Origin: Leptolyngbya sp. O-77
GTDB taxonomy: Bacteria; Cyanobacteriota; Cyanobacteriia; Elainellales; Elainellaceae
Assembly (NCBI RefSeq): GCF_001548395.1
Contig: NZ_AP017367.1
Span: 5,245,001 to 5,309,000, forward strand
Length of the DNA: 64,000 nt
Reading direction: 5' to 3'
The position numbers were made by a program, and so were the translations under genes. Numbering within the stretch: the stretch's first letter is position 1; the number at the start of each line of letters is the position of its first letter. The notes under the pieces are model-generated. The model was not told the origin of the DNA. It did no database searches and was given only the letters and a program-made list of their open reading frames with translations. Shown here piece by piece: positions 24,112-31,972 of this stretch.

Positions 24112-25554
24112 ATGGCTATCTGGGCTGATACTGTCACACTGTCGCGAATGCAGTTTGCTTTGACGGCTATCTTTCACATGCTCTGGCCCGTTCTTACAAC
24201 AGGTATGGCAATCTACCTTGTTGTGGTTGAAGGATTGTGGCTGAGGACGAAAAATCCAGATTACTACCGCCACGCCCGCTTCTGGTCGAAACTATATGTT
24301 CTAAACTTTGGCATTGGTGTTGCCTCTGGCTTGCCGATGGAGTTTCAGTTCGGCACAAACTGGGCCCCTTTTTCAGAAGCAGTGGGCGATTTTTTTGGCA
24401 GCATTCTGGGGTTTGAAGGCGCAATGGCCTTCATGCTCGAAGCTGGATTCCTAGGCATTATGCTCTTTGGCTGGGAGCGAGTACATCCAGTCATTCATTA
24501 TTTCTCCACCATTATGGTTGCTTTTGGTGCGAACCTTTCCACATTTTGGATTTTGGTGGCAAATTCCTGGCTGCAAACACCCGCAGGTGGAGAGCTTGTC
24601 AACGGAAAGTTCATCGTGGATGACTACTTTCAGGCGATTTTGAATCCCTTCATGTTCATCAGCGTTTCCCATATGTTCTTCGCAACCTTGGAAACGTCGC
24701 TGTTTGTCATTGGCGGAATTAGTGCCTGGTATATTCTCAACCACCGCCATCCTGAGTTCTTTGCCCGATCGCTCAAAATTGCTGTGGCAGTGGCGATCGC
24801 CGTCACTCCCTTGCAGATTTACATTGGGCACCTCAGCGCCGAGCAGGTAGCGCACTATCAGCCAACTAAGCTAGCCGCAATGGAGGCCAAGTGGGAAACC
24901 AGCCCAGCGGGACAACCTGCGGATTGGAGCTTGGTGGCGTTGCCCAACAACAAGCTAGAGCGAAACGACTGGGAGATTTCTATTCCCAATGGACTGGGCT
25001 ACATTTTGGAATTCAAGAAAAACCTCTCTGAACCTGTTTTGGGCCTTAAAGAATGGCAGCCAGACGACCGACCCAAAATGGTGGGCTTGGTTTATTACTC
25101 GTTCCGCATCATGAGCGGGATTGGCTTTTTCTTGGCGGGCTTGATGGGGGTGAGTGTGATCCAATGGCTGCGGGGCAAGTTTGCACCAGAGGCGATCGCC
25201 CACCAAAAGTGGCTATTGCGAACCTGGCTACTAGCGGCTCCCTTGGGCTACATTGCCGTAGAGTCGGGATGGATTGTGCGCTGTGTAGGACGACAGCCCT
25301 GGGTGGTGTACGGGCAAATTCGCACAGCGGAGGGGGTTTCCAACTTGCCTGCGAGCGAGGTGTTGACATCCCTGCTAATTTTTGCAGCCGTGTATACGAC
25401 TCTGTTTATCTGTGCGCTATTTTTTGGCAGTCGCATTATTCGTCGGGGCCCCAACCTAGAATTGCCTGTGCCGGGAATCGAGAATCAACCTGCGGTAGAG
25501 ACAGAACCCGCTAAATTTATTCCTGACCAACGCCCTATTGAAGCCCAGCAGTAA
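24112..25554 (+). CDS. cydA: Cytochrome bd-type quinol oxidase subunit I
   Basis: 480 residues, nine or so membrane segments. Haem region residues are visible: His21 (TAIFHMLWPVLT), GFEGAMAFMLEAGFLG with the conserved glutamates, QIYIGHLSAEQV with the haem b595/b558-type histidine, and the GRQPWVVYGQIRT signature. The Q-loop (between about residues 245 and 330) is short, as in the cyanide-insensitive/short-Q-loop class. Bd oxidases tolerate sulfide and scavenge O2 at low concentration, both fitting this neighbourhood of sqr and nif genes. Followed by cydB after 58 bp. Confidence 0.95.
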   Translation: MAIWADTVTLSRMQFALTAIFHMLWPVLTTGMAIYLVVVEGLWLRTKNPDYYRHARFWSKLYVLNFGIGVASGLPMEFQFGTNWAPFSEAVGDFFGSILGFEGAMAFMLEAGFLGIMLFGWERVHPVIHYFSTIMVAFGANLSTFWILVANSWLQTPAGGELVNGKFIVDDYFQAILNPFMFISVSHMFFATLETSLFVIGGISAWYILNHRHPEFFARSLKIAVAVAIAVTPLQIYIGHLSAEQVAHYQPTKLAAMEAKWETSPAGQPADWSLVALPNNKLERNDWEISIPNGLGYILEFKKNLSEPVLGLKEWQPDDRPKMVGLVYYSFRIMSGIGFFLAGLMGVSVIQWLRGKFAPEAIAHQKWLLRTWLLAAPLGYIAVESGWIVRCVGRQPWVVYGQIRTAEGVSNLPASEVLTSLLIFAAVYTTLFICALFFGSRIIRRGPNLELPVPGIENQPAVETEPAKFIPDQRPIEAQQ

Positions 25555-25612
25555 GGTTGAGCCTATTGAGTAAGTATCTGGCAAGGGTAGACCTCACTCA
25601 TTTGATAAGAGT

Positions 25613-26626
25613 ATGGAAAATTTAGAACACTTTCTAACACAGGTCTGGTTTGTCATTTTGGCTCTGTTCCTGTTCCTTTATGTCATGCTAGATGGCTTTG
25701 ATTTGGGCGTGGGTATTTTGTCGCTGACGAGTTCTGATGAAAAACGACGCAGCATTCTCATGACCAGTTTGGGAAATGTTTGGGATGCGAATGAAACTTG
25801 GCTGGTGCTAATGGGCGGAGCATTGTTTGGTGCGTTCCCCCTTGCCTACGGCACGATCTTAAATGCACTCTATATTCCAATTTTTGGGATGATTTTTGGT
25901 TTGATTTTTCGAGCCGTTGCTTTTGAATTTCGAGAACATTCCACCAACAAGGTGTTTTGGAATCTAGCGTTTGGTGTGGGGAGCTTTATGGCAGCCCTGT
26001 TTCAGGGTTTTGCTTTAGGTAGTGTTTTGGAGGGAATTGCGGTCGATGAAGCTGGCCACTTTGTTGGAAGCATTTGGGACTGGCTCGATTGGCGATCGCT
26101 CTTGGTCGCTCTCACACTCATTCAAGGATATGTTTTGATTGGCTCAACGTATCTAATTCTCAAAACCGATGGAGAACTTCAAAACACGCACTACCGCACT
26201 GCAAAGTTAGCAGCCGTCACTACCTTGATTGGTGCAGTCTTGATTACGATCGTCACGCCTGTGGTCTATGAAAACGCCAGAGCCAAGCTGTTTCATCAGC
26301 CAGAAGTGTATATCTTTGCGCTAATTCCTGCATTGGGGATCGTGCTAATTGGGCTATTGCTGAGGAGCTTGAATCGGAAAGCTGAAGTGACTCCGCTAAT
26401 CTGGACAATCTTACTCTTTTTGCTTACTTTTGTAGGATTGGGATTAGTTGTGTTTCCCTACATCATTCCGCCTGATATCACTATCTATCAAGCAGCAGCG
26501 GCTCCCAGCGCACTTGTTTTCATGATTATCTTTATCGGCTTTCTGATTCCAATCATGCTGTTCTACAATATCTACAACTACATTGTGTTCCGAGGTAAGG
26601 TTGCTGGAGTCCACTACACAGAGTAA
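25613..26626 (+). CDS. cydB: Cytochrome bd-type quinol oxidase subunit II
   Basis: 337 residues with eight or nine membrane helices. Family signatures: FLYVMLDGFDLGVGILSL (about 22-39), LGNVWDANETWLVLMGGALF (about 53-72) and FREHSTNKVFWN. Partner of CydA; no cydX-like small subunit is evident in the 58-bp gap or downstream. A MITE copy lies 54 bp after the stop. Confidence 0.95.
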   Translation: MENLEHFLTQVWFVILALFLFLYVMLDGFDLGVGILSLTSSDEKRRSILMTSLGNVWDANETWLVLMGGALFGAFPLAYGTILNALYIPIFGMIFGLIFRAVAFEFREHSTNKVFWNLAFGVGSFMAALFQGFALGSVLEGIAVDEAGHFVGSIWDWLDWRSLLVALTLIQGYVLIGSTYLILKTDGELQNTHYRTAKLAAVTTLIGAVLITIVTPVVYENARAKLFHQPEVYIFALIPALGIVLIGLLLRSLNRKAEVTPLIWTILLFLLTFVGLGLVVFPYIIPPDITIYQAAAAPSALVFMIIFIGFLIPIMLFYNIYNYIVFRGKVAGVHYTE

Positions 26627-26679
26627 TCCCTATTTCGGCATCGCTGAATCCGATTTGGAGATCTGATTTGGATAAAGCT

Positions 26680-26783
26680 AGGACTTACGCAGTTGGACAA
26701 TTTCTCGCGTGCGCAACCCGTGAGAAACTGTCCAAAACCCAATGTCCAAAACCCAAAGAGCATATCGCAAGTGCGTAGGTCCT
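26680..26783. mobile_element. MITE-like element, copy 2
   Basis: Terminal repeats AGGACTTACGCA and TGCGTAGGTCCT, the internal AGTTGGACAAT core and its complement as in the copy after nifW, and an extra CCAAAACCCAA direct repeat. Flanked by AAAGCT on both sides (one base offset on the right), consistent with a target duplication. Confidence 0.8.
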
Positions 26784-26887
26784 GAAAGCTTTGGATTAAA
26801 GCTTTGGATAAGGGCTTGGATAAAAACGTGCTGGGAACCTATGTAGCGTACAGGTTCCCAGTACACTCGTTGATGAAGCAGCCGTCT

Positions 26888-27436
26888 CTATCGAGCCGCG
26901 ATCGCCACTTTGCCGCATTCCTGATTAGCGGGCACCGCTTCCATAATCTTCTTGGGATTGGGCAGGTTTAGGTTGGCCATCAGGTCAATAAAGCTCTCCC
27001 GCGTTTGTCCTACAAAGCGAGGATTCCACTGCTTCTCTTCGCCAATCGTAGAGACCGTTTCGCCCTTATAGTCATGTCCTGGATATACCAGCGTTTCATC
27101 CGGCAAGGTAAACAGGCGTTGGGTGATGGCGTCGTACATTGCCCCAGCATTGCCGCTTTGAAAGTCGGTGCGTCCGCAGCCGCGAATGAACAGGGAGTCA
27201 CCCGTCAACAGATGTGTCCCGTTGACCAGATACGCCATGTGGCTGTCGGTGTGGCCCAGAGTGGCGATCGCCTCAATCTGAATTGAACCCATTTGCAGCA
27301 CTTCGCCATCCTGGATAAAGCGATCGGCACAAGTCGCTTGGGCATTTGCAGGAACGACCCCCAAACATCCCGTAGCATCCCGCAGCTTGCCCGTACCCGT
27401 AACATGGTCAGCATGGATGTGGGCACTGGTCTTCTA
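26888..27436 (-). pseudogene. Truncated second persulfide dioxygenase (ETHE1-like)
   Basis: The reading frame is clearly the ETHE1 family from the metal motif AHIHADHVTGTGKLRDATGC onward through TLGHTDSHMAYLVNG, LTGDSLFIRGCGRTDFQSG and YPGHDYKGETVSTIGEE to the usual NLPNPKKIMEAVPANQECG end. The first 55 or so residues are missing: the frame meets the end of an IS1-type element at 27420. The best remaining start is TTG at 27364, which would lack the HxHxDH ligands, so the gene is probably dead. About two thirds identical by eye to the intact copy at 21287-21985. Confidence 0.85.
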
Positions 27437-28483
27437 ACGGATGAGGGAGGCAAAGCCTCGGGTTGTCAGCAATTCAAGCATTGAGATCGGGCGATCACAG
27501 TATCCCATTGCCATTGCTGGAGTCGTATCTTTTTTCAATCCATGATGGGGCGTACCCAGTTATGCACCAACCGCTGCACGTCTAACACTCGTTGTAAGGC
27601 TGCGACTCGCTTGGCATACAAATTCTGTCGCCGTCGATAGGTTGCCCGTCGTCTCAACGCACTATTGTGCGCCTCATTATGATTGGCGTGGACTTCATGC
27701 TCAGGGCTAATCGCGGTGAACGGATGCTCGACTTTCACCCACTCAACTCGCTTCTGACCTTGCGACCCCTTAATCTTCATCGCCACCTCCAACCCCTCAC
27801 GCCACACTTTGCGTCGCCCATAATCGGGGTGTGCCTCACCAGAAGCAAGCGTCACACTGGCAAGTTGCCATAACATAATGCCGTAGCGCCGTTCTCCATC
27901 ACTAAACCAACGAATAAACTGGGCCGCAGATGCCCACGTCCATGCCGCCTTTGTCCCTTGGCGAAATAATTTATCCCGTTTTTGTCCCGCTTGTGCGGCG
28001 ATCCAGTAGCGTGTCTCTCGTTCGATGAAGTGGATCGTCCATCCTTCGCACTCACTGGGGGGGAGGTTCTCGCCCACGCGAGTGTAGACCTCATCTCCTT
28101 CGACTGTGAGGTCTGCTGTTTCTGGTGCAGTTGGTGACCATTCGCTGAGTTGGTTGGCTAAACGCTCTTCCCATCGCAGGATGGTGGAGTGAGATTTGCC
28201 AAAAGACCGTCCAGTTGCTCGTACCCCCATTCCTTCAGTGCGGACATTCATTGCCAATGTCACAATCGTTGAGGAGGTTCGCAGTCGCGCCATCGGGGTG
28301 CAGTCGGTCGTTGAATTGCTTGCGGCAGGCTTTGCATACATATTTCTGCACAACAGCACCGTCTTGCAGGGTAGCCTTGCCGTTTTTGACGACCTGCTGA
28401 CTTTCACATTTTGGGCAGAGCATCGCCTCTCATCCACTCGATGCAACCATTTTACACATCACTCCTTAGCAGACCAGTGCCCA
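27420..28483. mobile_element. IS1-family-like insertion element with imperfect terminal inverted repeats
   Basis: Inverted ends TGGGCACTGGTCT-T-CTAA (27420-27437) and, on the other strand from 28483, TGGGCACTGGTCT-G-CTAA. The 1.06-kb interior encodes one transposase in two frames. No target duplication is seen, and the 5' half of the interrupted dioxygenase gene is not found on the other side, so a deletion followed insertion. Confidence 0.75.
27535..28423 (-). pseudogene. IS1-type transposase, frameshifted
   Basis: The N-terminal part (from 28423) is a zinc-ribbon InsA-like domain: MLCPKCESQQVVKNGKA, then KYVCKACRKQFNDR. The continuation, MARLRTSSTIVTLAMNVRTE, GVRATGRSFGKSHSTILRWE and the catalytic-domain VEGDEVYTRVGEN ... 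HEVHANHNEAHNSALRRR, is in another frame ending at 27535. The switch occurs in CGACTGCACCCCG, where homologous sequences would need about two more bases (R-T-G-T-P expected). The direction is +1, not the -1 programmed shift of classical IS1, so mutation is more likely than recoding. Confidence 0.75.
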
Positions 28484-28639
28484 GAATCTTTGGGAAACCG
28501 ATTGAAGCAGTTTGATGCGGTAAGGTTTAGTAGGGGTTGCCTGGTAGGTGGGTAATTCGCTGGATAATTCGATAGGTAATTCGATAGGGGGGGCTATTGA
28601 TTTTTAGGGCGATCGCCAATCTCAAGCATTAAATCAGTC

Positions 28640-29299
28640 ATGACTCCATCCTTTGACGCGGAACAATTCTGGGCTGAACAAGCTTGGACGGTGCAGGATC
28701 GGTTTCTGGAGATGCATTCGCACTGGCTGACCGTGATCGGCGAACATCTTCAAGATCATCGTGGAAACATACTCGAGTATTGGCGAATTGAGAAAGCGGA
28801 TTCGGTTATTGTGCTGCCGATTCAGAACGAACAGATTCTCTTTCCGTCTCCCAGCTATCGTCCTGGCGTTGGGTCGGTCACGTTGGATCTTCCTGGCGGA
28901 CGAGTGCCCGCAGGAACCAGTCCAGAACAGGCGGCGATCGCCATCCTACAACGAGAACTTGGCATTGATGCCGCTTCGGTCGATCAGCTAATCGCCCTAA
29001 ACTCCACCGGATGGGCCGTCAATAGCTCTTTCTCGAACCAAAAACTCTACGGCTTTGTTGCTGGATTTCCAGATTCTCGAATTTAACGGGGAGGGAAACC
29101 ATGTTCTTTCTCGAACCAAAAACTCTACGGCTTTGTTGCCCACCTCCACAGCGCTACCGAACCTGCCAAGGAATTAATCTCAGCCGCCTATTCCATCACT
29201 CCATCAGGCATCCATCAATTACTGAGCGTGATTAACTGTCTACAGTGTCGAACGGTGCTTCTAGAATGGATTTTCCGTTTATCATACTTAAGGCTCTAG
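28640..29299 (+). pseudogene. Nudix-like hydrolase broken by a 78-bp in-frame insertion
   Basis: Nudix box-like LPGGRVPAGTSPEQAAIAIL followed by QRELGID (a classical GX5EX7REUXEEXGU box is only partly kept: the REL helix is present but the second EE is missing). After NSSFSNQKLYGFVA the frame ends in DSRI-stop at 29086. Exactly 78 bases later the sequence coding SFSNQKLYGFVA is repeated (29027-29061 and 29105-29139) and the same frame then continues HLHSATEPAKELISAAYSI to a stop at 29299. Removing the 78 bp would give a 193-residue protein. Confidence 0.8.
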
Positions 29300-29383
29300 C
29301 ACCAATGAATTTGAATCTAGATTCGCTGCTGAGGGTTCAGTCACCTGTTCTCAGAGCCGACCACTTTACATTCAAGGAGCGCT

Positions 29384-29986
29384 ATGTCTGATTGCGGATG
29401 TGGTGATGTTAAGGCGGCGAATGCGGCACAGCGCAAAACGCTGGGCTGGCTGCTGGCGGTCAATGCCTTGATGTTTGCGCTGGAGCTTGTGACGGGGCTG
29501 CTGGCGGGTTCAACCGCTTTGGTGGCAGACTCCCTCGATATGTTTGCTGATGCTACCGTCTACAGTATTGCCCTGTATGCTGTGGGGCGCTCGCCCGCAG
29601 CCAAAAAAAGAGCCGCTGGCTTAAGCGGTCTGTTTCAAATAGGATTGGCGCTGTTAGTTTTAGCAGACGTGGTGCGGCGGTTTGTCCTTGGCAGCGACCC
29701 TGAGCCGACTTGGATGGTGGGCATTGGGCTATTGGCTCTGGCTGCAAACGTGGCTTGCCTGCTGCTTATTGCCAAACATCGTCAGGGAGAAGTTCACATG
29801 CGGGCAAGCTGGATCTTCTCCAAGAATGATGTGATTGCCAATTTGGGCGTGATCGCGGCGGGTTTCTTGGTCAGCATGACCGGGTCGCGGTTGCCCGATT
29901 TGGTCATAGGGCTGATCGTCGCGGCGATTGTCCTGCGGGGCGGCATCGCTATTTTGCGCGATCAAGCCCCTGTTGAGGCTTCATAG
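29384..29986 (+). CDS. Short cation-diffusion-facilitator family protein
   Basis: 200 residues with about six hydrophobic helices. Signatures: ALELVTGLLAGSTALVADSL and DMFADATVYSIALYA near the N-terminus (the CDF metal-site region), and SWIFSKNDVIANLGVIAAGF in helix 5, where many family members read HxxxD; the first histidine is replaced. There is no C-terminal cytosolic domain. N-terminal MSDCGCGD could bind metal. Substrate uncertain. The last 25 bases overlap the convergent CoA-disulfide reductase gene. Confidence 0.8.
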   Translation: MSDCGCGDVKAANAAQRKTLGWLLAVNALMFALELVTGLLAGSTALVADSLDMFADATVYSIALYAVGRSPAAKKRAAGLSGLFQIGLALLVLADVVRRFVLGSDPEPTWMVGIGLLALAANVACLLLIAKHRQGEVHMRASWIFSKNDVIANLGVIAAGFLVSMTGSRLPDLVIGLIVAAIVLRGGIAILRDQAPVEAS

Positions 29987-31611
29987 GTCTTGAAGCCACC
30001 TGTGAGATTATAGGCATCAAACCCAGATTGCCGCAGGGTTCGGGTGGCATAATAGCCGCGCTGTCCCACCTGGCAGTAGATCCAAAGCGGGCGATCGCCC
30101 GGCAAATCTCCCATCCGCTGCCGCAGTTGCGATAAGGGAACATTGATTGCCCCAGCAATATGTCCCCGTTCAAACTCAGACTCCTCGCGCACATCCACCA
30201 GAGTCACTTGTGCCAAGTCAAGGTCTTCCCAGTAGACAATGGGTGCATCGCCGCGCAGCGCATTCGCTGCAATCATCCCCGCCATATTCACCGGATCTTT
30301 GGCCGCTCCAAATTGCGGTGCGTAACATAGTTCTACTTCTTCCAAGTCGAACACAGTCATTCCGGCCTGAATCGCCATAGCCAGCACATCAACCCGCTTC
30401 TCGGTTCCCTCTCGGCCAACAGCCTGCGCTCCCAGAATTCGACCATCGGCTGGAGCATATAAAAGCTTAATGTCGATTGGCTGGGCCCCAGGAAAGTAGC
30501 CTGCATGATGACCAGGATGCAGATAAACCTTTCGGTAGTCCATGCCTACCCGTCGGAGCGTTTTTTCACTGGCCCCAGTACATGCCACCGTCATGCCAAA
30601 AATGCCGCAAACCGAGGTTCCCTGTACGCCGCGAAATTGTGAGTCTCGTCCCAAAATGGTTTCGGCTGCGATCCGTCCTTGACGATTGGCCGGCCCAGCC
30701 AGAGGAATCAGGGTCCACTCTTTCGTGACAAAATCCTGCACTTCTACAGCATCCCCCACTGCCCAAATATGAGGGTCACTGGTTTGCATGGCTGCATTGA
30801 CCCGGATGCCGCCGCGATCGCCCAGTTCCAGCCCTGCCTCTTTGGCTAGCGTATTCTCTGGGCGCACCCCGATTGCCAAAATTACCATGTCAGCAGAATG
30901 CTGCTCGCCGGAGTCTGTGTGAACCAGCAAGTTATCTTCTGATCCAACCGTAAAGCCTTGAACGCCATCGTTTAAGCAGAGCTGTAGGCCTTGATCTCGG
31001 AGGTGAGCATGAACCGGGGTCATCATCTCTGGATCAAAGGGCGGCATCACCTGAGGCAACTTTTCTATTAGCGTTACAGCGATACCACGATGCACCAAAT
31101 TTTCTGCCATTTCCAGCCCAATAAAGCCACCGCCCACAACCACCGCTCGCTTCACCTGATGCGTGTCAATCCATTCTCGAATCCGACGGCTATCAGGGAT
31201 GGTTCGCAGCGCAAAAATTCCGGGTCGCTCTATTCCTGGTAGGGGCGGACGGATTGGGGCAGCACCGGGAGATAACACGAGAGCATCATAGGATTCTTGT
31301 TTTAGCTCTCCGGTTTGCAGGTTTTTGACCGTCAGAGTTTGGGCAGCACGATCAATCGCAGTCACTTCGTGCTGTAGCCGCACCTCGATGTTAAACCGTT
31401 GCTTAAATAAGTCTGAATTGGCAACCAACAGCTTTTTTTCATCAGCAATCACACTGCCGACATAGTAGGGTAAACCACAGTTAGCAAAAGATACAAATTG
31501 ACCGCGATCGAAGATGATAATCTCTGCGGCTTCTGATAGCCGCCGTGCCCGCGCCGCGCAAGAGGTCCCTCCGGCAACGCCGCCAACAATCAAAATTCGT
31601 GGTTTAGCCAT
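29962..31611 (-). CDS. CoA-disulfide/persulfide reductase with C-terminal rhodanese (CoADR-RHD)
   Basis: 549 residues. FAD domain RILIVGGVAGGTSCAARARR, active Cys45 in SFANCGLPYYVG, NAD(P)H-binding VVVGGGFIGLEMAENL (about 154-169), WAVGDAVEVQDFV second FAD site, dimerisation domain, then a rhodanese domain with VTLVDVREESEFERGHIAGA and Cys513 (IYCQVGQRGYYA). Enzymes of this architecture reduce CoA disulfide, CoA persulfide or polysulfide. It fits a sulfane-sulfur handling role with SQR, rhodanese and the dioxygenase. Confidence 0.9.
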   Translation of the reverse strand: MAKPRILIVGGVAGGTSCAARARRLSEAAEIIIFDRGQFVSFANCGLPYYVGSVIADEKKLLVANSDLFKQRFNIEVRLQHEVTAIDRAAQTLTVKNLQTGELKQESYDALVLSPGAAPIRPPLPGIERPGIFALRTIPDSRRIREWIDTHQVKRAVVVGGGFIGLEMAENLVHRGIAVTLIEKLPQVMPPFDPEMMTPVHAHLRDQGLQLCLNDGVQGFTVGSEDNLLVHTDSGEQHSADMVILAIGVRPENTLAKEAGLELGDRGGIRVNAAMQTSDPHIWAVGDAVEVQDFVTKEWTLIPLAGPANRQGRIAAETILGRDSQFRGVQGTSVCGIFGMTVACTGASEKTLRRVGMDYRKVYLHPGHHAGYFPGAQPIDIKLLYAPADGRILGAQAVGREGTEKRVDVLAMAIQAGMTVFDLEEVELCYAPQFGAAKDPVNMAGMIAANALRGDAPIVYWEDLDLAQVTLVDVREESEFERGHIAGAINVPLSQLRQRMGDLPGDRPLWIYCQVGQRGYYATRTLRQSGFDAYNLTGGFKTYEASTGA

Positions 31612-31972
31612 TGAATCTTTCTTCTATTTCCCGTTCATTTTCCCATTCATTATGCTCAAATTTGCCGTAGTGGCAGTGGCTCATTCACAAAGCGAATCAG
31701 AATCACAGCAGATGTGTGTATTGTGAACTTGATGCGATAGTTGCGCCGCTCACGCTTTGTCCAAAATGCTATCTCGTTCGTGTCCTCTTGAGGGTGGCGA
31801 AGACAATTGGGACACTCACGAAAACTGAGCCATGTAGCAGGCATCATAGGCAGAAATCTGCTGAGCGTTCAGAGGGTCAAGATTTCTCGACACAAGGTAA
31901 TCTTTTGCAACATTGGTGTCACATCAACGGTGTAATATTGCGCTGTGTACTGAACATCCCACAACACAGTCT
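31612..31972. other. Divergent promoter region between CoADR and the polyferredoxin gene
   Basis: 360 bp. A weak 63-codon minus-strand frame (31656-31847) has no recognisable similarity. No clear palindrome or sigma motif stands out. Confidence 0.35.

Noticed and set aside
31656..31847. 63-codon minus-strand frame before the polyferredoxin gene
   Set aside because: No recognisable similarity or start signal; left as intergenic.
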